From a virus: a DNA stretch of 44,789 nt. The notes beneath the pieces were generated by a model that saw only the letters and a program-made list of their open reading frames with translations, had not been told where the DNA came from and ran no database searches. Numbering within the stretch: the stretch's first letter is position 1; each line of letters begins with the position of its first letter. Where the stretch lies: positions 1 through 44,789 of IMG/VR virus record IMGVR_UViG_3300042469_001163. One strand, given 5' to 3'. The translations under genes were made by a program, and so were the position numbers. This document shows, in pieces, positions 1 to 7,864 of the stretch.

Positions 1-434
1 GATTCACTTGGATTGGGGTCATCATTCAAAAATCCCTGTCGATATATCAAAAAAACAAGTCCATTTTTAGATTTAACGGCTTCTGCTTCTGAGAAGTACC
101 TTGAATCAGAAATAATTAAATTTTTTGTTTTGTCTCTTAAAGCGATATCAATCCAAATATCTGGACGAATTTGTCTGAATCCATCACCAATAAATTGCAA
201 GGCCTTACGAACAGGCATTGATAAATTAGGAGGACACTCATCTTTAGTCTTCCATTCTTCAATAAATTGTCGATCAACTTCAAATGTTTTACAAAAAGTA
301 TCTTTTACTGCGTTTGCAAATGCAGTACGCTCCCATATAATTTTATTAGGCATACTATTTAATTCTTTTTGCAGATAATCACAAAAAGTATCTTTACCAT
401 TTTGAGCTTGGCCTGTAGCTGAAATGATTTTCAA
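1..434 (-). CDS. Deoxynucleoside monophosphate kinase (T4 gp1-like), 3' end cut by window
   Basis: Probable dNMP kinase, which phosphorylates deoxynucleoside monophosphates for phage DNA synthesis. The visible 144 residues begin MKIISATGQAQNGKDT, a P-loop-like GxxxxGK[DT] at the extreme N-terminus, as in T4 gp1-type kinases. A conserved stretch with LQFIGDGFRQIRPDIW and a later IISDSRY segment also fit that family. The start is a TTG at 432-434, chosen because AAGGAGA lies about 8 nt upstream and no in-frame ATG fits the P-loop position. The gene continues past base 1, so the C-terminal part is not seen. It diverges from the next gene across about 40 bp. Family assignment is by motif only. 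Confidence 0.75.
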   Translation of the reverse strand, partial: MKIISATGQAQNGKDTFCDYLQKELNSMPNKIIWERTAFANAVKDTFCKTFEVDRQFIEEWKTKDECPPNLSMPVRKALQFIGDGFRQIRPDIWIDIALRDKTKNLIISDSRYFSEAEAVKSKNGLVFLIYRQGFLNDDPNPSE

Positions 435-474
435 TTTATTTCTCCTTAACTAAATTATAAGCGGAGTTTAAGTT

Positions 475-744
475 ATGTTCAAGAAAAAACCTGTAGAAAA
501 AGTATGCGGCAATTGTCTTTTGTACAACCATGAAAAAAAAGAATGTAAAGTTGCAGTTCTCGTCGAAGGACAAGAATATCATCTTCCTGTTTTCCATCGT
601 GATAAATGTCATCTAGAACAACTAAATATACCAGTCCAACAAGTAAGATGGTGGGTCGAAGATGAAAACGGCAACCAAACTGAAGGCAATGGGACAGTAA
701 AAGTAGAATATCCCACGGGATTTTTCGGCGAAGAAAGGAAATAA
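475..744 (+). CDS. Small Cys-containing protein, unknown function
   Basis: An 89-aa protein I do not recognise. It has CGNC at residues 11-14, a Cys at about 23 and an HRDKC segment near 41-45, a spacing that could form a small zinc site, though this is inference. The C-terminal half is acidic. A GGAG lies 8 nt upstream of ATG. The stop overlaps the next start (TAATG), so the two genes are probably translated together. The neighbour is also Cys-rich, so both may contribute to one structure. Confidence 0.65.
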   Translation: MFKKKPVEKVCGNCLLYNHEKKECKVAVLVEGQEYHLPVFHRDKCHLEQLNIPVQQVRWWVEDENGNQTEGNGTVKVEYPTGFFGEERK

Positions 745-1421
745 TGGCTGGAAACTGTACTCCTCCTTATGCATGTGGAACAGGTGGGTTTTGCAATTGT
801 AATTGCAAATGCATACGTCCATGTGGGAATTATTCTTGTTGTGTCGAAAACATAACGTATAAATACACAATATATTTTAATTACGCTGAAAAACCATGCT
901 GTCCAACAGCAACAGTAAATGTTGACATTGAATTTTTACTAGAAACCGATGGATGTTGCTTCACTCCATATGAAAGTCCACTCGGCACCATGATGGAACT
1001 TCGTGTAGTAGGAAATGGAGTTCTCAAAATAACGCCGGGATCACATTATCAAGATTCAGGTTGTTTTTGTGTGCCAACTGATCTATCTTGTGATGTTCCG
1101 GGCACTAAACCAATAGTATATGCGACAATATTAAATATTACTACAGGATATTCTTGCACACTGTCAGAAGCAGCTGCATTGGCTGGAGAAAATCTAGAAT
1201 GTGGCGTCAATGATTGTGATTCAATACAAATTTTTTTCCAACCAACTGCAAGCTGGCCGGGAACTTGTTGTTGTGCTGGTGGCCCTAGTGGATACATACT
1301 TGGCAATGATATTGGAAATACTTGCAGCAGTGGTATGCCCATGAGAAGAAATAGAACAACTATGCTTGGACTAAAATATCAAATTTTATCACGCATTAAA
1401 AAAGTTCGCTACAAGCCTTGA
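744..1421 (+). CDS. Cysteine-rich protein, possible virion component
   Basis: A 225-aa protein with about 23 cysteines (10%). They include a dense N-terminal block (residues about 5-33, with CNCNCKC and SCC), several CC pairs (PCC, GCC) and a CCC. Between the clusters it is rich in Thr, Val, Gly and Ile, as in beta-sandwich proteins. No signal peptide or membrane segment is visible. The last 13 bp overlap the convergent helicase gene. The protein is not recognised; a zinc-loaded or disulfide-stabilised structural role is inference. Confidence 0.65.
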   Translation: MAGNCTPPYACGTGGFCNCNCKCIRPCGNYSCCVENITYKYTIYFNYAEKPCCPTATVNVDIEFLLETDGCCFTPYESPLGTMMELRVVGNGVLKITPGSHYQDSGCFCVPTDLSCDVPGTKPIVYATILNITTGYSCTLSEAAALAGENLECGVNDCDSIQIFFQPTASWPGTCCCAGGPSGYILGNDIGNTCSSGMPMRRNRTTMLGLKYQILSRIKKVRYKP

Positions 1422-3430
1422 GCCTGTTGAATAATTTTTTTAACTGCATCACCTTTCATATTAATTATTTTACCAAGTTTTTCTGCATCAGTATTAGCAA
1501 TGTCTTTAGCAGTTTTTATTCCTGCATCATATAACTTATTGGCTCTAACACGTCCAATATTATCAATCTTACACAAATTAATCAAGTGTGCAGGAACACC
1601 ATAAGCTATTCTTCCCTCAAGAGTTTTTAACCACCCAGAACGATTCCAAGAACCTCCCATGCTATCTAAAGCTATCAAAATCTGAGATAATCTATTGAAA
1701 TCGAACTGTAAATTTCTTTGAAAGCTAGCCAAAGCTTGTGAGTTAGTGCCATTCAAGAGTGAATAGTAACAGTATCCAGCCTTAATGGCTCCATCGGCTA
1801 AGAATTTACCAGTAAACTTCAATCTAGCCTGATTGGCGTACAAGCTCATTTCGTCTTTCTCTGCTTTGTTAACAATGTTAGACCTTTGACTGTCAATGTT
1901 GCCTAGTGCCAATGAAAGAAGATGATCATCATTCTCTTTTCCAGAATCAAACAAAGACTTGAAGTTAAAATACAAATCGCTTACATCAAAAGGACTTATG
2001 TAAAACATACTGGCAACTTTGCCAATTGTTCTGGCATTCCACTTATCATCCTCTAAGCCAATGGCACCGCATTTTCTCAATAATTCAAGAGTAGAATCAA
2101 CAACGCTATCATCGAATGACTTATTTTGAAAATAAGCCAATGATCTTTTAAACCACTTGCGAACATCATCTGTGGTTTCAATTCCGCCAAAATAAATTTC
2201 ACTAACCAAGTGAAACGCCAATGTTTTATAATTATTGCCATATTTTTCGAGAAGCTGAGATTCTATTCTGTTCGGCTTGTTGAATTTTTGCTTATATAAA
2301 CTCACTTGGCTTTCTGGAACAAGAACATAAGCATCTCCCATGGGATCGATGCCATATCTTCCTGATCTACCGCACATTTGAATAATTTCATGAGATTCGA
2401 CTTCGTCAACACCACGATTGACACCTAAGATAATCACTCTTCTGGCAGGCATATTAAGACCTGCTGCCAAAGTACTTGTTGCAACAACTACTTTGAATTT
2501 TGGATCGTTACGGAATTTATCTTCTACTTTTGCTCTTTCTGCTGATTCGAGGTCAGAACTATGAAATTGGCAATCAATTCCTGCTGATTGAAGTTCTTTC
2601 TTCATCATTTCGCCAGTTCTTTTGGTATGAGTAAAGACGATGAACTTATCATCTTTATACCATTCGACAATATCCATTGCCTTATTGATTTTTTCTTGCT
2701 CTAGGAGATCATATCTTTTTATGCTGTCGTCATATGTTTCATAATGGATTGTAAGAGGAACAGGTCTATATTCTGACCTTAGAACAAATGTCTGCTTTTG
2801 ATTAAGGCTATAACTTACCCATTCTGCAAGTTGTTCTACGTTTGGCATTGTTGCGGAAAGGAGAACGATTCTGGCAGTTGGATTGATTTGAGTGAATTTC
2901 ATCAATCCGACTTCTAGGTGATCTCCACGATTTTGAACTCCGATTGTGTGGAATTCATCGATGACAAGAGTCCCAATTTTCTTGAGAAATTGACTTTGTT
3001 CTGAATTGTGTGATCTGCTTCTATGACTAAGCATTTCACTTGTCATGATGATAATATCGGCATCATCAAGCTCTTTGGTTCTTTCTTTGGTGAGTCTGTA
3101 ATCGCCTGTGCAGATGCTTATTTTTAGGTCAGAGAGGTGATATTCTGGATTTGTCCAATCGGTCACCTTTTCACGGGCCAAGGCTCTGAGAGGGGCAAGG
3201 AACATTCCTTTTCCTCCTCTTTCACGAATTTCTTGAGAGAGAAACTGTTCTGCAATCACGGTTTTACCAGCACTTGTCCTTGCTGCGACAAGTGTATTGC
3301 AGTCTTGATTATAGAAGTCCATGATCCTGCTTTGGACAGGATTGAATTTTTCAAATTTCCATTTAGCGAATGGAAATTCCGATGTGGCTACGCAAACATC
3401 TTGATCTGAAACTTTAATGATGGGCGGCAT
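1409..3430 (-). CDS. Hel308/Ski2-like superfamily 2 DNA helicase
   Basis: A 673-aa ATP-dependent helicase of superfamily 2. Motif I AARTSAGKT is at residues 49-57, motif Ia APLRALA near 79, motif II DEFH at 158-161, motif III SATMPN at 192-197, then a TSTLAAGLNMPARRVI segment and motif VI QMCGRSGR. The C-terminal region carries a helix-hairpin-helix-like stretch (about 620-665, NIGRVRANKLYDAGI). This order matches archaeal/eukaryotic Hel308 and Ski2 helicases, which unwind forks and remodel recombination intermediates. An AGAGG lies upstream of ATG, and a good promoter precedes the gene. Such helicases are less usual in phages than UvsW, which is also present here at 34.3 kb. Family confidence is high; the cellular role is inferred. 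Confidence 0.88.
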   Translation of the reverse strand: MPPIIKVSDQDVCVATSEFPFAKWKFEKFNPVQSRIMDFYNQDCNTLVAARTSAGKTVIAEQFLSQEIRERGGKGMFLAPLRALAREKVTDWTNPEYHLSDLKISICTGDYRLTKERTKELDDADIIIMTSEMLSHRSRSHNSEQSQFLKKIGTLVIDEFHTIGVQNRGDHLEVGLMKFTQINPTARIVLLSATMPNVEQLAEWVSYSLNQKQTFVLRSEYRPVPLTIHYETYDDSIKRYDLLEQEKINKAMDIVEWYKDDKFIVFTHTKRTGEMMKKELQSAGIDCQFHSSDLESAERAKVEDKFRNDPKFKVVVATSTLAAGLNMPARRVIILGVNRGVDEVESHEIIQMCGRSGRYGIDPMGDAYVLVPESQVSLYKQKFNKPNRIESQLLEKYGNNYKTLAFHLVSEIYFGGIETTDDVRKWFKRSLAYFQNKSFDDSVVDSTLELLRKCGAIGLEDDKWNARTIGKVASMFYISPFDVSDLYFNFKSLFDSGKENDDHLLSLALGNIDSQRSNIVNKAEKDEMSLYANQARLKFTGKFLADGAIKAGYCYYSLLNGTNSQALASFQRNLQFDFNRLSQILIALDSMGGSWNRSGWLKTLEGRIAYGVPAHLINLCKIDNIGRVRANKLYDAGIKTAKDIANTDAEKLGKIINMKGDAVKKIIQQAQGL

Positions 3431-3451
3431 GACAACCTCTTGATTTTTTTG

Positions 3452-3479
3452 ATTATAGCAAATTAATCAAGGTTTTCAA
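3452..3479 (-). promoter_or_regulatory. Sigma70-type promoter for the Hel308-like gene
   Basis: On the minus strand TTGAAA (3479-3474), a 16-nt spacer and TATAAT (3457-3452) match bacterial sigma70 elements. A perfect 7-bp inverted repeat, CTTGATT at 3439-3445 and AATCAAG at 3465-3471, brackets the -10 box and could be an operator. The promoter overlaps the end of the upstream small membrane gene. Confidence 0.7.
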
Positions 3480-3697
3480 TATGGAATTTTATCATTGAAC
3501 ATATCGAGGATTTTTTTGTTCTCTTGGAATCTTCGGCCATCATTTTTATTTGTTGCTCTATCAAAGCTATCAAACATAATAATGGTGTCTGCTGCACCTT
3601 CACGATAGCCGTGAGATTGTCCCCAATAAAATCCAAGAGCCAAGCAGGTAATACCAGCAAGGCTCATTGGAATTAAATGTAATGCGTACTTAATCAA
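3476..3697 (-). CDS. Small single-pass membrane protein
   Basis: A 73-aa protein with one hydrophobic segment (about residues 4-25) followed by GFYWGQSHGYREGA and a polar C-terminus. The start is TTG overlapping the TGA of the upstream gene, with only a weak GGGTG ahead of it; a downstream ATG at codon 11 lacks a ribosome site. The post-membrane pattern G-aromatic-xxGxxxGY recurs in the small protein at 39643-39789. Function unknown. Confidence 0.55.
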   Translation of the reverse strand: MIKYALHLIPMSLAGITCLALGFYWGQSHGYREGAADTIIMFDSFDRATNKNDGRRFQENKKILDMFNDKIPY

Positions 3698-3948
3698 GCA
3701 ACTGCACCCAATCTTTTTTCATGTTCCTTATTAACTGCAAAGTAAACCATATCAATCATATCATACAATTCAAAACATCCATCCGCAGAATCGAACCATT
3801 TATCAATTTCTCTGATGTTGCCGAGAAATTCAACTGATTCACCTAAATCGCCACCCAATCTTTGACTGAGTCTGCCATGTAAAAATCTAACATGGTCGTC
3901 AGAAAGTTTCAAGCAGAACTCTCTTAGATAAACTTCTGGCTTCTTCAT
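3694..3948 (-). CDS. Small conserved-looking hypothetical protein
   Basis: An 84-aa soluble, mixed-charge, probably helical protein starting MKKPEVYLREF. The ATG at 3948 is preferred over an in-frame GTG four codons upstream because that GTG-AGG contains the GAGG ribosome site itself. It is translationally coupled to the membrane protein downstream (TTGA overlap) and diverges from the gene at 3972. Not recognised. Confidence 0.6.
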   Translation of the reverse strand: MKKPEVYLREFCLKLSDDHVRFLHGRLSQRLGGDLGESVEFLGNIREIDKWFDSADGCFELYDMIDMVYFAVNKEHEKRLGAVA

Positions 3949-3971
3949 ATTTAACCTCACGGGAGAAAAGT

Positions 3972-4298
3972 GTGGATATTTTTAATGCTGACAAACTAGA
4001 ATCTCTTTTAGTCGCCAACTGGACACACTTTATTAACAGTTCCAAGCTGATGGCGTATGTACTGAAAAACGTACAAGAAAACGCTAACTGCCTCGATATT
4101 ATATCAAGCGAAAAAATAAAAAACAAAGGTATACGAGTCACCTTATCAAGATTCCATTTAAATAAAAATGGATTCTTGATTTGGGTTGAATTTAATACGC
4201 CAGTTGCCAACAGCAAGTATGCTGAAGGTACAATGGAATTAAATTTAAGTTTTGATGGCACATTAAATTTCATTACCATGAATGGTAATTTAATTTAA
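3972..4298 (+). CDS. Hypothetical protein
   Basis: A 108-aa protein with GTG start and GGAGA upstream. The N-terminal half is helical and charged, and the C-terminal half (from about residue 58) alternates hydrophobic and polar residues as in beta strands, ending in a FDGTLNFITM stretch. It is a single plus-strand gene between minus-strand genes, and its end overlaps the convergent gene by 4 bp. No family recognised. Confidence 0.55.
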   Translation: MDIFNADKLESLLVANWTHFINSSKLMAYVLKNVQENANCLDIISSEKIKNKGIRVTLSRFHLNKNGFLIWVEFNTPVANSKYAEGTMELNLSFDGTLNFITMNGNLI

Positions 4299-4594
4299 AC
4301 AACATCCAATCTTCTGATATTATCGCCGTCTCTGTCTATAAATTTATCTTCAAAAACCAAAACTCTCTCATCATCTGAGAATCTTAAGCCCATATTATAC
4401 GCATCCAAACTTGTTGATCTTCCCTCTCTGGAGGCAATGACCCAACAATAATCATCTTTTCTTACTAATTCTCCATTTTTATTTTCTTGAGTAGTACCAA
4501 TTTCCAATTTAACGCTATCTGGCAGAAGTATCTCTAGTTGTCCGTACTTTAGAAGATGCTCTACAATAAGAGCCTGAATTTTTCTTTTTTTCAT
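4295..4594 (-). CDS. Hypothetical protein, possibly DNA-binding N-terminus
   Basis: A 99-aa protein. It opens with a basic, helix-like MKKRKIQALIVEHLLKYGQ and continues with short strands and many Asp/Glu/Arg. The start is supported by GAGGG 8 nt upstream. It has its own promoter (4643-4671) and a 5' leader that can form a small hairpin. The first 20 residues resemble the opening of a winged-helix fold, but this is weak. Function unknown. Confidence 0.55.
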   Translation of the reverse strand: MKKRKIQALIVEHLLKYGQLEILLPDSVKLEIGTTQENKNGELVRKDDYCWVIASREGRSTSLDAYNMGLRFSDDERVLVFEDKFIDRDGDNIRRLDVV

Positions 4595-4642
4595 GTTTGG
4601 ACCCTCGTTAAAGGAAAACGTCAGTATATGACGCTGCGAAGT

Positions 4643-4671
4643 TATATATTGTTTTTTTATTTGATTGTTAA
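4643..4671 (-). promoter_or_regulatory. Putative sigma70 promoter with leader hairpin
   Basis: On the minus strand TTAACA (4671-4666), a 17-nt spacer and TATATA (4648-4643) precede the gene ending at 4594. A small hairpin (CGTCA/TGACG, about 4619-4633) lies in the leader. A second inverted repeat, TGCGAAG...CTTCGCA, flanks the promoter at about 4635 and 4675 and could be an operator. Confidence 0.5.
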
Positions 4672-4703
4672 AATCTTCGCACCAAACTTCATGTTTTGAA
4701 AAA

Positions 4704-5168
4704 TTAAAAGAAATCTACATTTTTAGGTTGCATGTATATATACTGGAACCCTTCATACTCGCAAGATTCTGTGTCATATTGATTGGGAATTGGAACTGGT
4801 TTTTCAGATCTATCTAAGCAAACAGACCAAATATAAATCTTCCTATGATCTTTAAAAATTTCAATTAATGATAAGTGCTTTGACCCAAGAAATCTTTTGC
4901 CAATTTTGCAAATTAAATTAAATGGCAAGAATGGGTGTTTTGTGTTATGAATTTGTAGAGTTTCAATAAGATATTCATTGTAATCTGATTTTTGATAATG
5001 TAAAAAAAGATTATAACCATCTATGGTAACTTCTCTTGCCTTGAAGATTGCCAAATCATCCTCCCAAGTAATCAGTGTTTTGGGATAATTAAAAGGAACA
5101 AGTACATTGCCAAGGTTTTTCATTTCCTTGATTATTTCATCAAGTTTTGATGATTTGCAAAAACTCAT
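4704..5168 (-). CDS. Hypothetical protein
   Basis: A 154-aa protein starting MSFCKSSKLDEII with AAGG upstream of ATG. The middle is rich in aromatic residues and alternating hydrophobics (TIDGYNLFLHYQKSDY, RKIYIWSVCLDRSEK), suggesting an alpha/beta or beta-rich fold. It lies 25 bp downstream of the amidoligase-like gene on the same strand and is probably cotranscribed with it. Not recognised. Confidence 0.55.
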   Translation of the reverse strand: MSFCKSSKLDEIIKEMKNLGNVLVPFNYPKTLITWEDDLAIFKAREVTIDGYNLFLHYQKSDYNEYLIETLQIHNTKHPFLPFNLICKIGKRFLGSKHLSLIEIFKDHRKIYIWSVCLDRSEKPVPIPNQYDTESCEYEGFQYIYMQPKNVDFF

Positions 5169-5193
5169 AAAACCTTAAGTTTAATTAACAATG

Positions 5194-6216
5194 TTATATA
5201 CGAAAATTAGGATTAAATATATCATCATAATTTATTGACATTTCGCCATACTCAGAACACATATCTTCAATTTCTTTTTGAGCAAACCTTCTAGCACTAC
5301 TACCCATTATACCATTTGATTTTTCATAATTGCAATTTAAATGCAAACGATCAAGAAACCATTCATATACTTGAGTCAATCCCGGTGAAAGATTGTATTT
5401 TGAATTGAATCCAAGAAAATCAAAAACATCTCGTGGATCAAGCCAACAATAACCAGACCAAGGATCTCCAGAGTAATAAGAGTTTGGCACGCCAAACTTT
5501 AAGGCTCTATCAATAAAATGTAATAAAAGTCTGATGTAATTCTTTGCCGTCCATGGATCAAGACAGCATTCTCCATCCATGATTCTAAACTCAATCGTTT
5601 TTCGTTTGTTGTTGTAATAATGATAAGTGTTAATTGTATAATACTTGCAGCAACCAAGCTTGCGAATCAAATAATCATTAGAATGAAATCCATCTTCAAC
5701 TCTTTCAAAAATTTCCGATTGCCCCAGCAACTGACAATACTGATTGCGCTTGCGGCTTGTTGGCATTGAATCCATAAAAACTGGCTCACATTTAATCCAC
5801 CAAGTAATAATGTTTGCCAATTCTTGCTCGCTAAGATCACTCACATCAACATGAACGTGAAAGCTGCATCTTTCATCAGCATTGATTTTATTATCGTTCC
5901 CAAGCGCATCAATTACCTTACAAGTTTCCATAAGTCCAGCCCAGCCCTTAAGCACTGGTGTGCATATTTCGATGCCACAACTACTGTCAGGTTTGATAAT
6001 CCAATCACTATTGTTGTGGTCATATGCCCATTTGTGTATTTTAACTATTTTTTCAGAAGATTTTTGTACTAAATTTGCTACATAATATGTGCCTTCTGGC
6101 AATATTCCATCATTGTGACCAAGCGGCCTATTCCTAAAATCAAATGCATTGATTTCAATTTCCGCACCAAATCTTCGGAGGTTGTTTATATCAATATTTT
6201 CTTTGATAAATTCCAT
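5194..6216 (-). CDS. Amidoligase-like protein (COOH-NH2 ligase / GCS superfamily)
   Basis: A 340-aa protein resembling putative amidoligases of the glutamine synthetase/glutamate-cysteine ligase fold, which join carboxyl and amino groups using ATP. Supporting segments are FGAEIEINAF near the N-terminus (metal-binding acidic pair), GIEICTPVLKG, a central SFHVHVDVSDL and KTIEFRIMDGE in the C-terminal half. The ATG at 6216 is preferred over one six codons earlier, because AGGGGG falls between the two and a sigma70 promoter starts transcription just upstream. A substrate such as peptidoglycan peptide or a phage peptide cannot be told from sequence. Fold confidence is moderate. Confidence 0.65.
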   Translation of the reverse strand: MEFIKENIDINNLRRFGAEIEINAFDFRNRPLGHNDGILPEGTYYVANLVQKSSEKIVKIHKWAYDHNNSDWIIKPDSSCGIEICTPVLKGWAGLMETCKVIDALGNDNKINADERCSFHVHVDVSDLSEQELANIITWWIKCEPVFMDSMPTSRKRNQYCQLLGQSEIFERVEDGFHSNDYLIRKLGCCKYYTINTYHYYNNKRKTIEFRIMDGECCLDPWTAKNYIRLLLHFIDRALKFGVPNSYYSGDPWSGYCWLDPRDVFDFLGFNSKYNLSPGLTQVYEWFLDRLHLNCNYEKSNGIMGSSARRFAQKEIEDMCSEYGEMSINYDDIFNPNFRI

Positions 6217-6234
6217 CGAAAACCCCCTGTTCAC

Positions 6235-6263
6235 ATTATAAGAATAGCAACTTTGAGTAGCAA
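6235..6263 (-). promoter_or_regulatory. Sigma70-type promoter for the amidoligase-like gene
   Basis: On the minus strand TTGCTA (6263-6258), a 17-nt spacer and perfect TATAAT (6240-6235). The predicted start near 6228 gives a very short leader with an AGGGGG ribosome site, consistent with the ATG at 6216. Confidence 0.65.
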
Positions 6264-6285
6264 TTTATTAAATCAAACCTATAAT
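6258..6285 (+). promoter_or_regulatory. Weaker divergent promoter for the 6324 gene pair
   Basis: A perfect TATAAT lies at 6280-6285. The best -35 at normal spacing (TAGCAA, 6258-6263, spacer 16) is poor, and TTGAGT at 6253 is too distant. It overlaps the -35 of the opposite promoter. Confidence 0.4.
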
Positions 6286-6323
6286 TATTTACAAAGGCGT
6301 CGTAAAGACACAAGGAGCAATAC

Positions 6324-6782
6324 ATGAAATGCCTCTTAATTGAAACTAAAGATAAAAGAAAATTTTTCACTCATAAGAAAAATTTCAGTCAACTTATTGA
6401 ATTTTGCAAAATTTTTAAAGCAAATTTATCAATAGTCAACATGAAAGAAGGTGCGATTTTAGATCTAGAAGAATTAGTTCCTGCTCTTTGCAACCCAAAA
6501 CAAAAAAAACAAAACTATGAATATGTCGTTATAGAAAATAAAATTTCACCATGTTGTGAAAAACCAAACAAACGTGAAATGGCAAAAAAAATTCAAAACA
6601 ATATTAAAAATAATTTTTTAAGTAATAAAATAATTGTTTTGAAAGAACTTAAAGGAAAATATAACAAATATGGTTTTAGTGACGCAAATCTTTGCAATTA
6701 TGTAAAGAAAATTAAAAACGAACTTTCAAAAGAAGGATATACTTTTTCAAAAATAGCAGCAGGAGCATATAAAATTTTATGA
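6324..6782 (+). CDS. Hypothetical protein with winged-helix-like C-terminus
   Basis: A 152-aa, Lys-rich protein with AGGAGC upstream of ATG. The N-terminal 60 residues look alpha/beta (MKCLLIETKDKRKFFTHKKN). The C-terminal 70 residues run REMAKKIQNNIKN...KYGFSDANLCNYVKKI, ending TFSKIAAGAYKIL, like a small helical or winged-helix DNA-binding domain. The ATGA overlap couples it to the glycosyltransferase gene downstream. Function unknown. Confidence 0.6.
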   Translation: MKCLLIETKDKRKFFTHKKNFSQLIEFCKIFKANLSIVNMKEGAILDLEELVPALCNPKQKKQNYEYVVIENKISPCCEKPNKREMAKKIQNNIKNNFLSNKIIVLKELKGKYNKYGFSDANLCNYVKKIKNELSKEGYTFSKIAAGAYKIL

Positions 6783-7831
6783 AATATGATATAGACATTG
6801 TTGTTCCTGTAGAAACATCAAATAGAACCATCAAAACAAGAATTAATGATTTTAAAAAATATGGGTTTATTAATACAAATAAAATTAAAGCACGATTGAA
6901 CTTGCTGGCCAGTGAAGACAATAATGACGAATTTGAATGGCTAAGTACTGGGTGGCCAGAAAATATTGAAATAAATATAATTCATTGCCCCTACAACCAT
7001 GTCGCTCAAAAGATTTATTACTTTTATCATAAGTATCTAAAAGCCGATATAGCTAAATGGTATATGAGAATAGATGAAGATAGCGTCAATGATCTTGAAG
7101 GGTTAATTCAAAATTTAGATCGGTATTTTGATTATGAGAGAGAATATCATATTGCAAGTAGATTGCTTTATGACATTTACCCATTAGATCAAAAGCTTTT
7201 AACAATACTTGGTTTTGGCTGGTGGTATCGTAATAGTACATTATGGCCAAACATTGAATCACCAGCACATGAACAAGAAATCAGCATTACCAGTAATGCC
7301 GCAATCAAAAAAGTCACCGAAAACCCAAAAGCCAATAAGTATTTTCAACTAAGAAAAGAATTTCCCGAAGGATATGGCGATCACGGTCTTTGTCATGCTT
7401 TGCGAATGTCGAAAATTTATGGAGTAGAAGTCAAATTTATAAGTCACGAAAGTGACTTATGGCTTCACAGTTATTTTGGTGGCCACAAAAATCACGTCCA
7501 CTGGGTTGGTAGAGACAAATGTCCCAAATATATGGAATGGATGGACTATTACGAAAAAACAACTTTTTCAGAAATTGAAAATAAAGTATTCTTAATTGAA
7601 GATAAAGAAAATAAAAATGCAAATAAACTTGTAAAGTTTTTCCCAGATCAAAAAATTAAATTATATAATGAAATAACTTCTGATTCAGAAAACAATAACA
7701 CAGTAGGACTATGGTGTAAAAAAGAAGACAAAATAATCATTATTCTTGATAGCCTACAAAAAGTTGCACACTTTACAAAAAATAATGACATTTATACTTA
7801 TGAAAAAATTTCTATGATAGAAATCAATTAG
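6779..7831 (+). CDS. GT-A fold glycosyltransferase-like protein
   Basis: A 350-aa probable sugar transferase. It starts with a strand typical of the nucleotide-sugar site (YDIDIVVPVETSNRT) and has WYMRIDEDSVND near residue 100, a DxD-type metal/nucleotide motif. The middle is Trp/Gly-rich (GFGWWYRNSTLW) and is followed by YGDHGLCHALRM, a plausible acceptor-side acidic site. The last 90 residues are Lys/Asn-rich and look like an added domain. It is coupled to the upstream gene by an ATGA overlap, and a strong hairpin terminator overlaps its stop. Acceptor unknown; family level only. Confidence 0.6.
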   Translation: MKYDIDIVVPVETSNRTIKTRINDFKKYGFINTNKIKARLNLLASEDNNDEFEWLSTGWPENIEINIIHCPYNHVAQKIYYFYHKYLKADIAKWYMRIDEDSVNDLEGLIQNLDRYFDYEREYHIASRLLYDIYPLDQKLLTILGFGWWYRNSTLWPNIESPAHEQEISITSNAAIKKVTENPKANKYFQLRKEFPEGYGDHGLCHALRMSKIYGVEVKFISHESDLWLHSYFGGHKNHVHWVGRDKCPKYMEWMDYYEKTTFSEIENKVFLIEDKENKNANKLVKFFPDQKIKLYNEITSDSENNNTVGLWCKKEDKIIIILDSLQKVAHFTKNNDIYTYEKISMIEIN

Positions 7832-7856
7832 GAGGCAGCAATTTGCTGCCTCCTAA
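7828..7856. terminator. Hairpin terminator between convergent genes
   Basis: A nearly perfect palindrome forms a stem of about 12 bp (TTAGGAGGCAGC/GCTGCCTCCTAA) with a 5-nt loop, followed on the plus strand by TTTTCTC. It lies between the convergent glycosyltransferase and recombinase genes and can end transcription from both sides, though the minus-side T-tract is weak. Confidence 0.75.
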
Positions 7857-7864
7857 TTTTCTCA

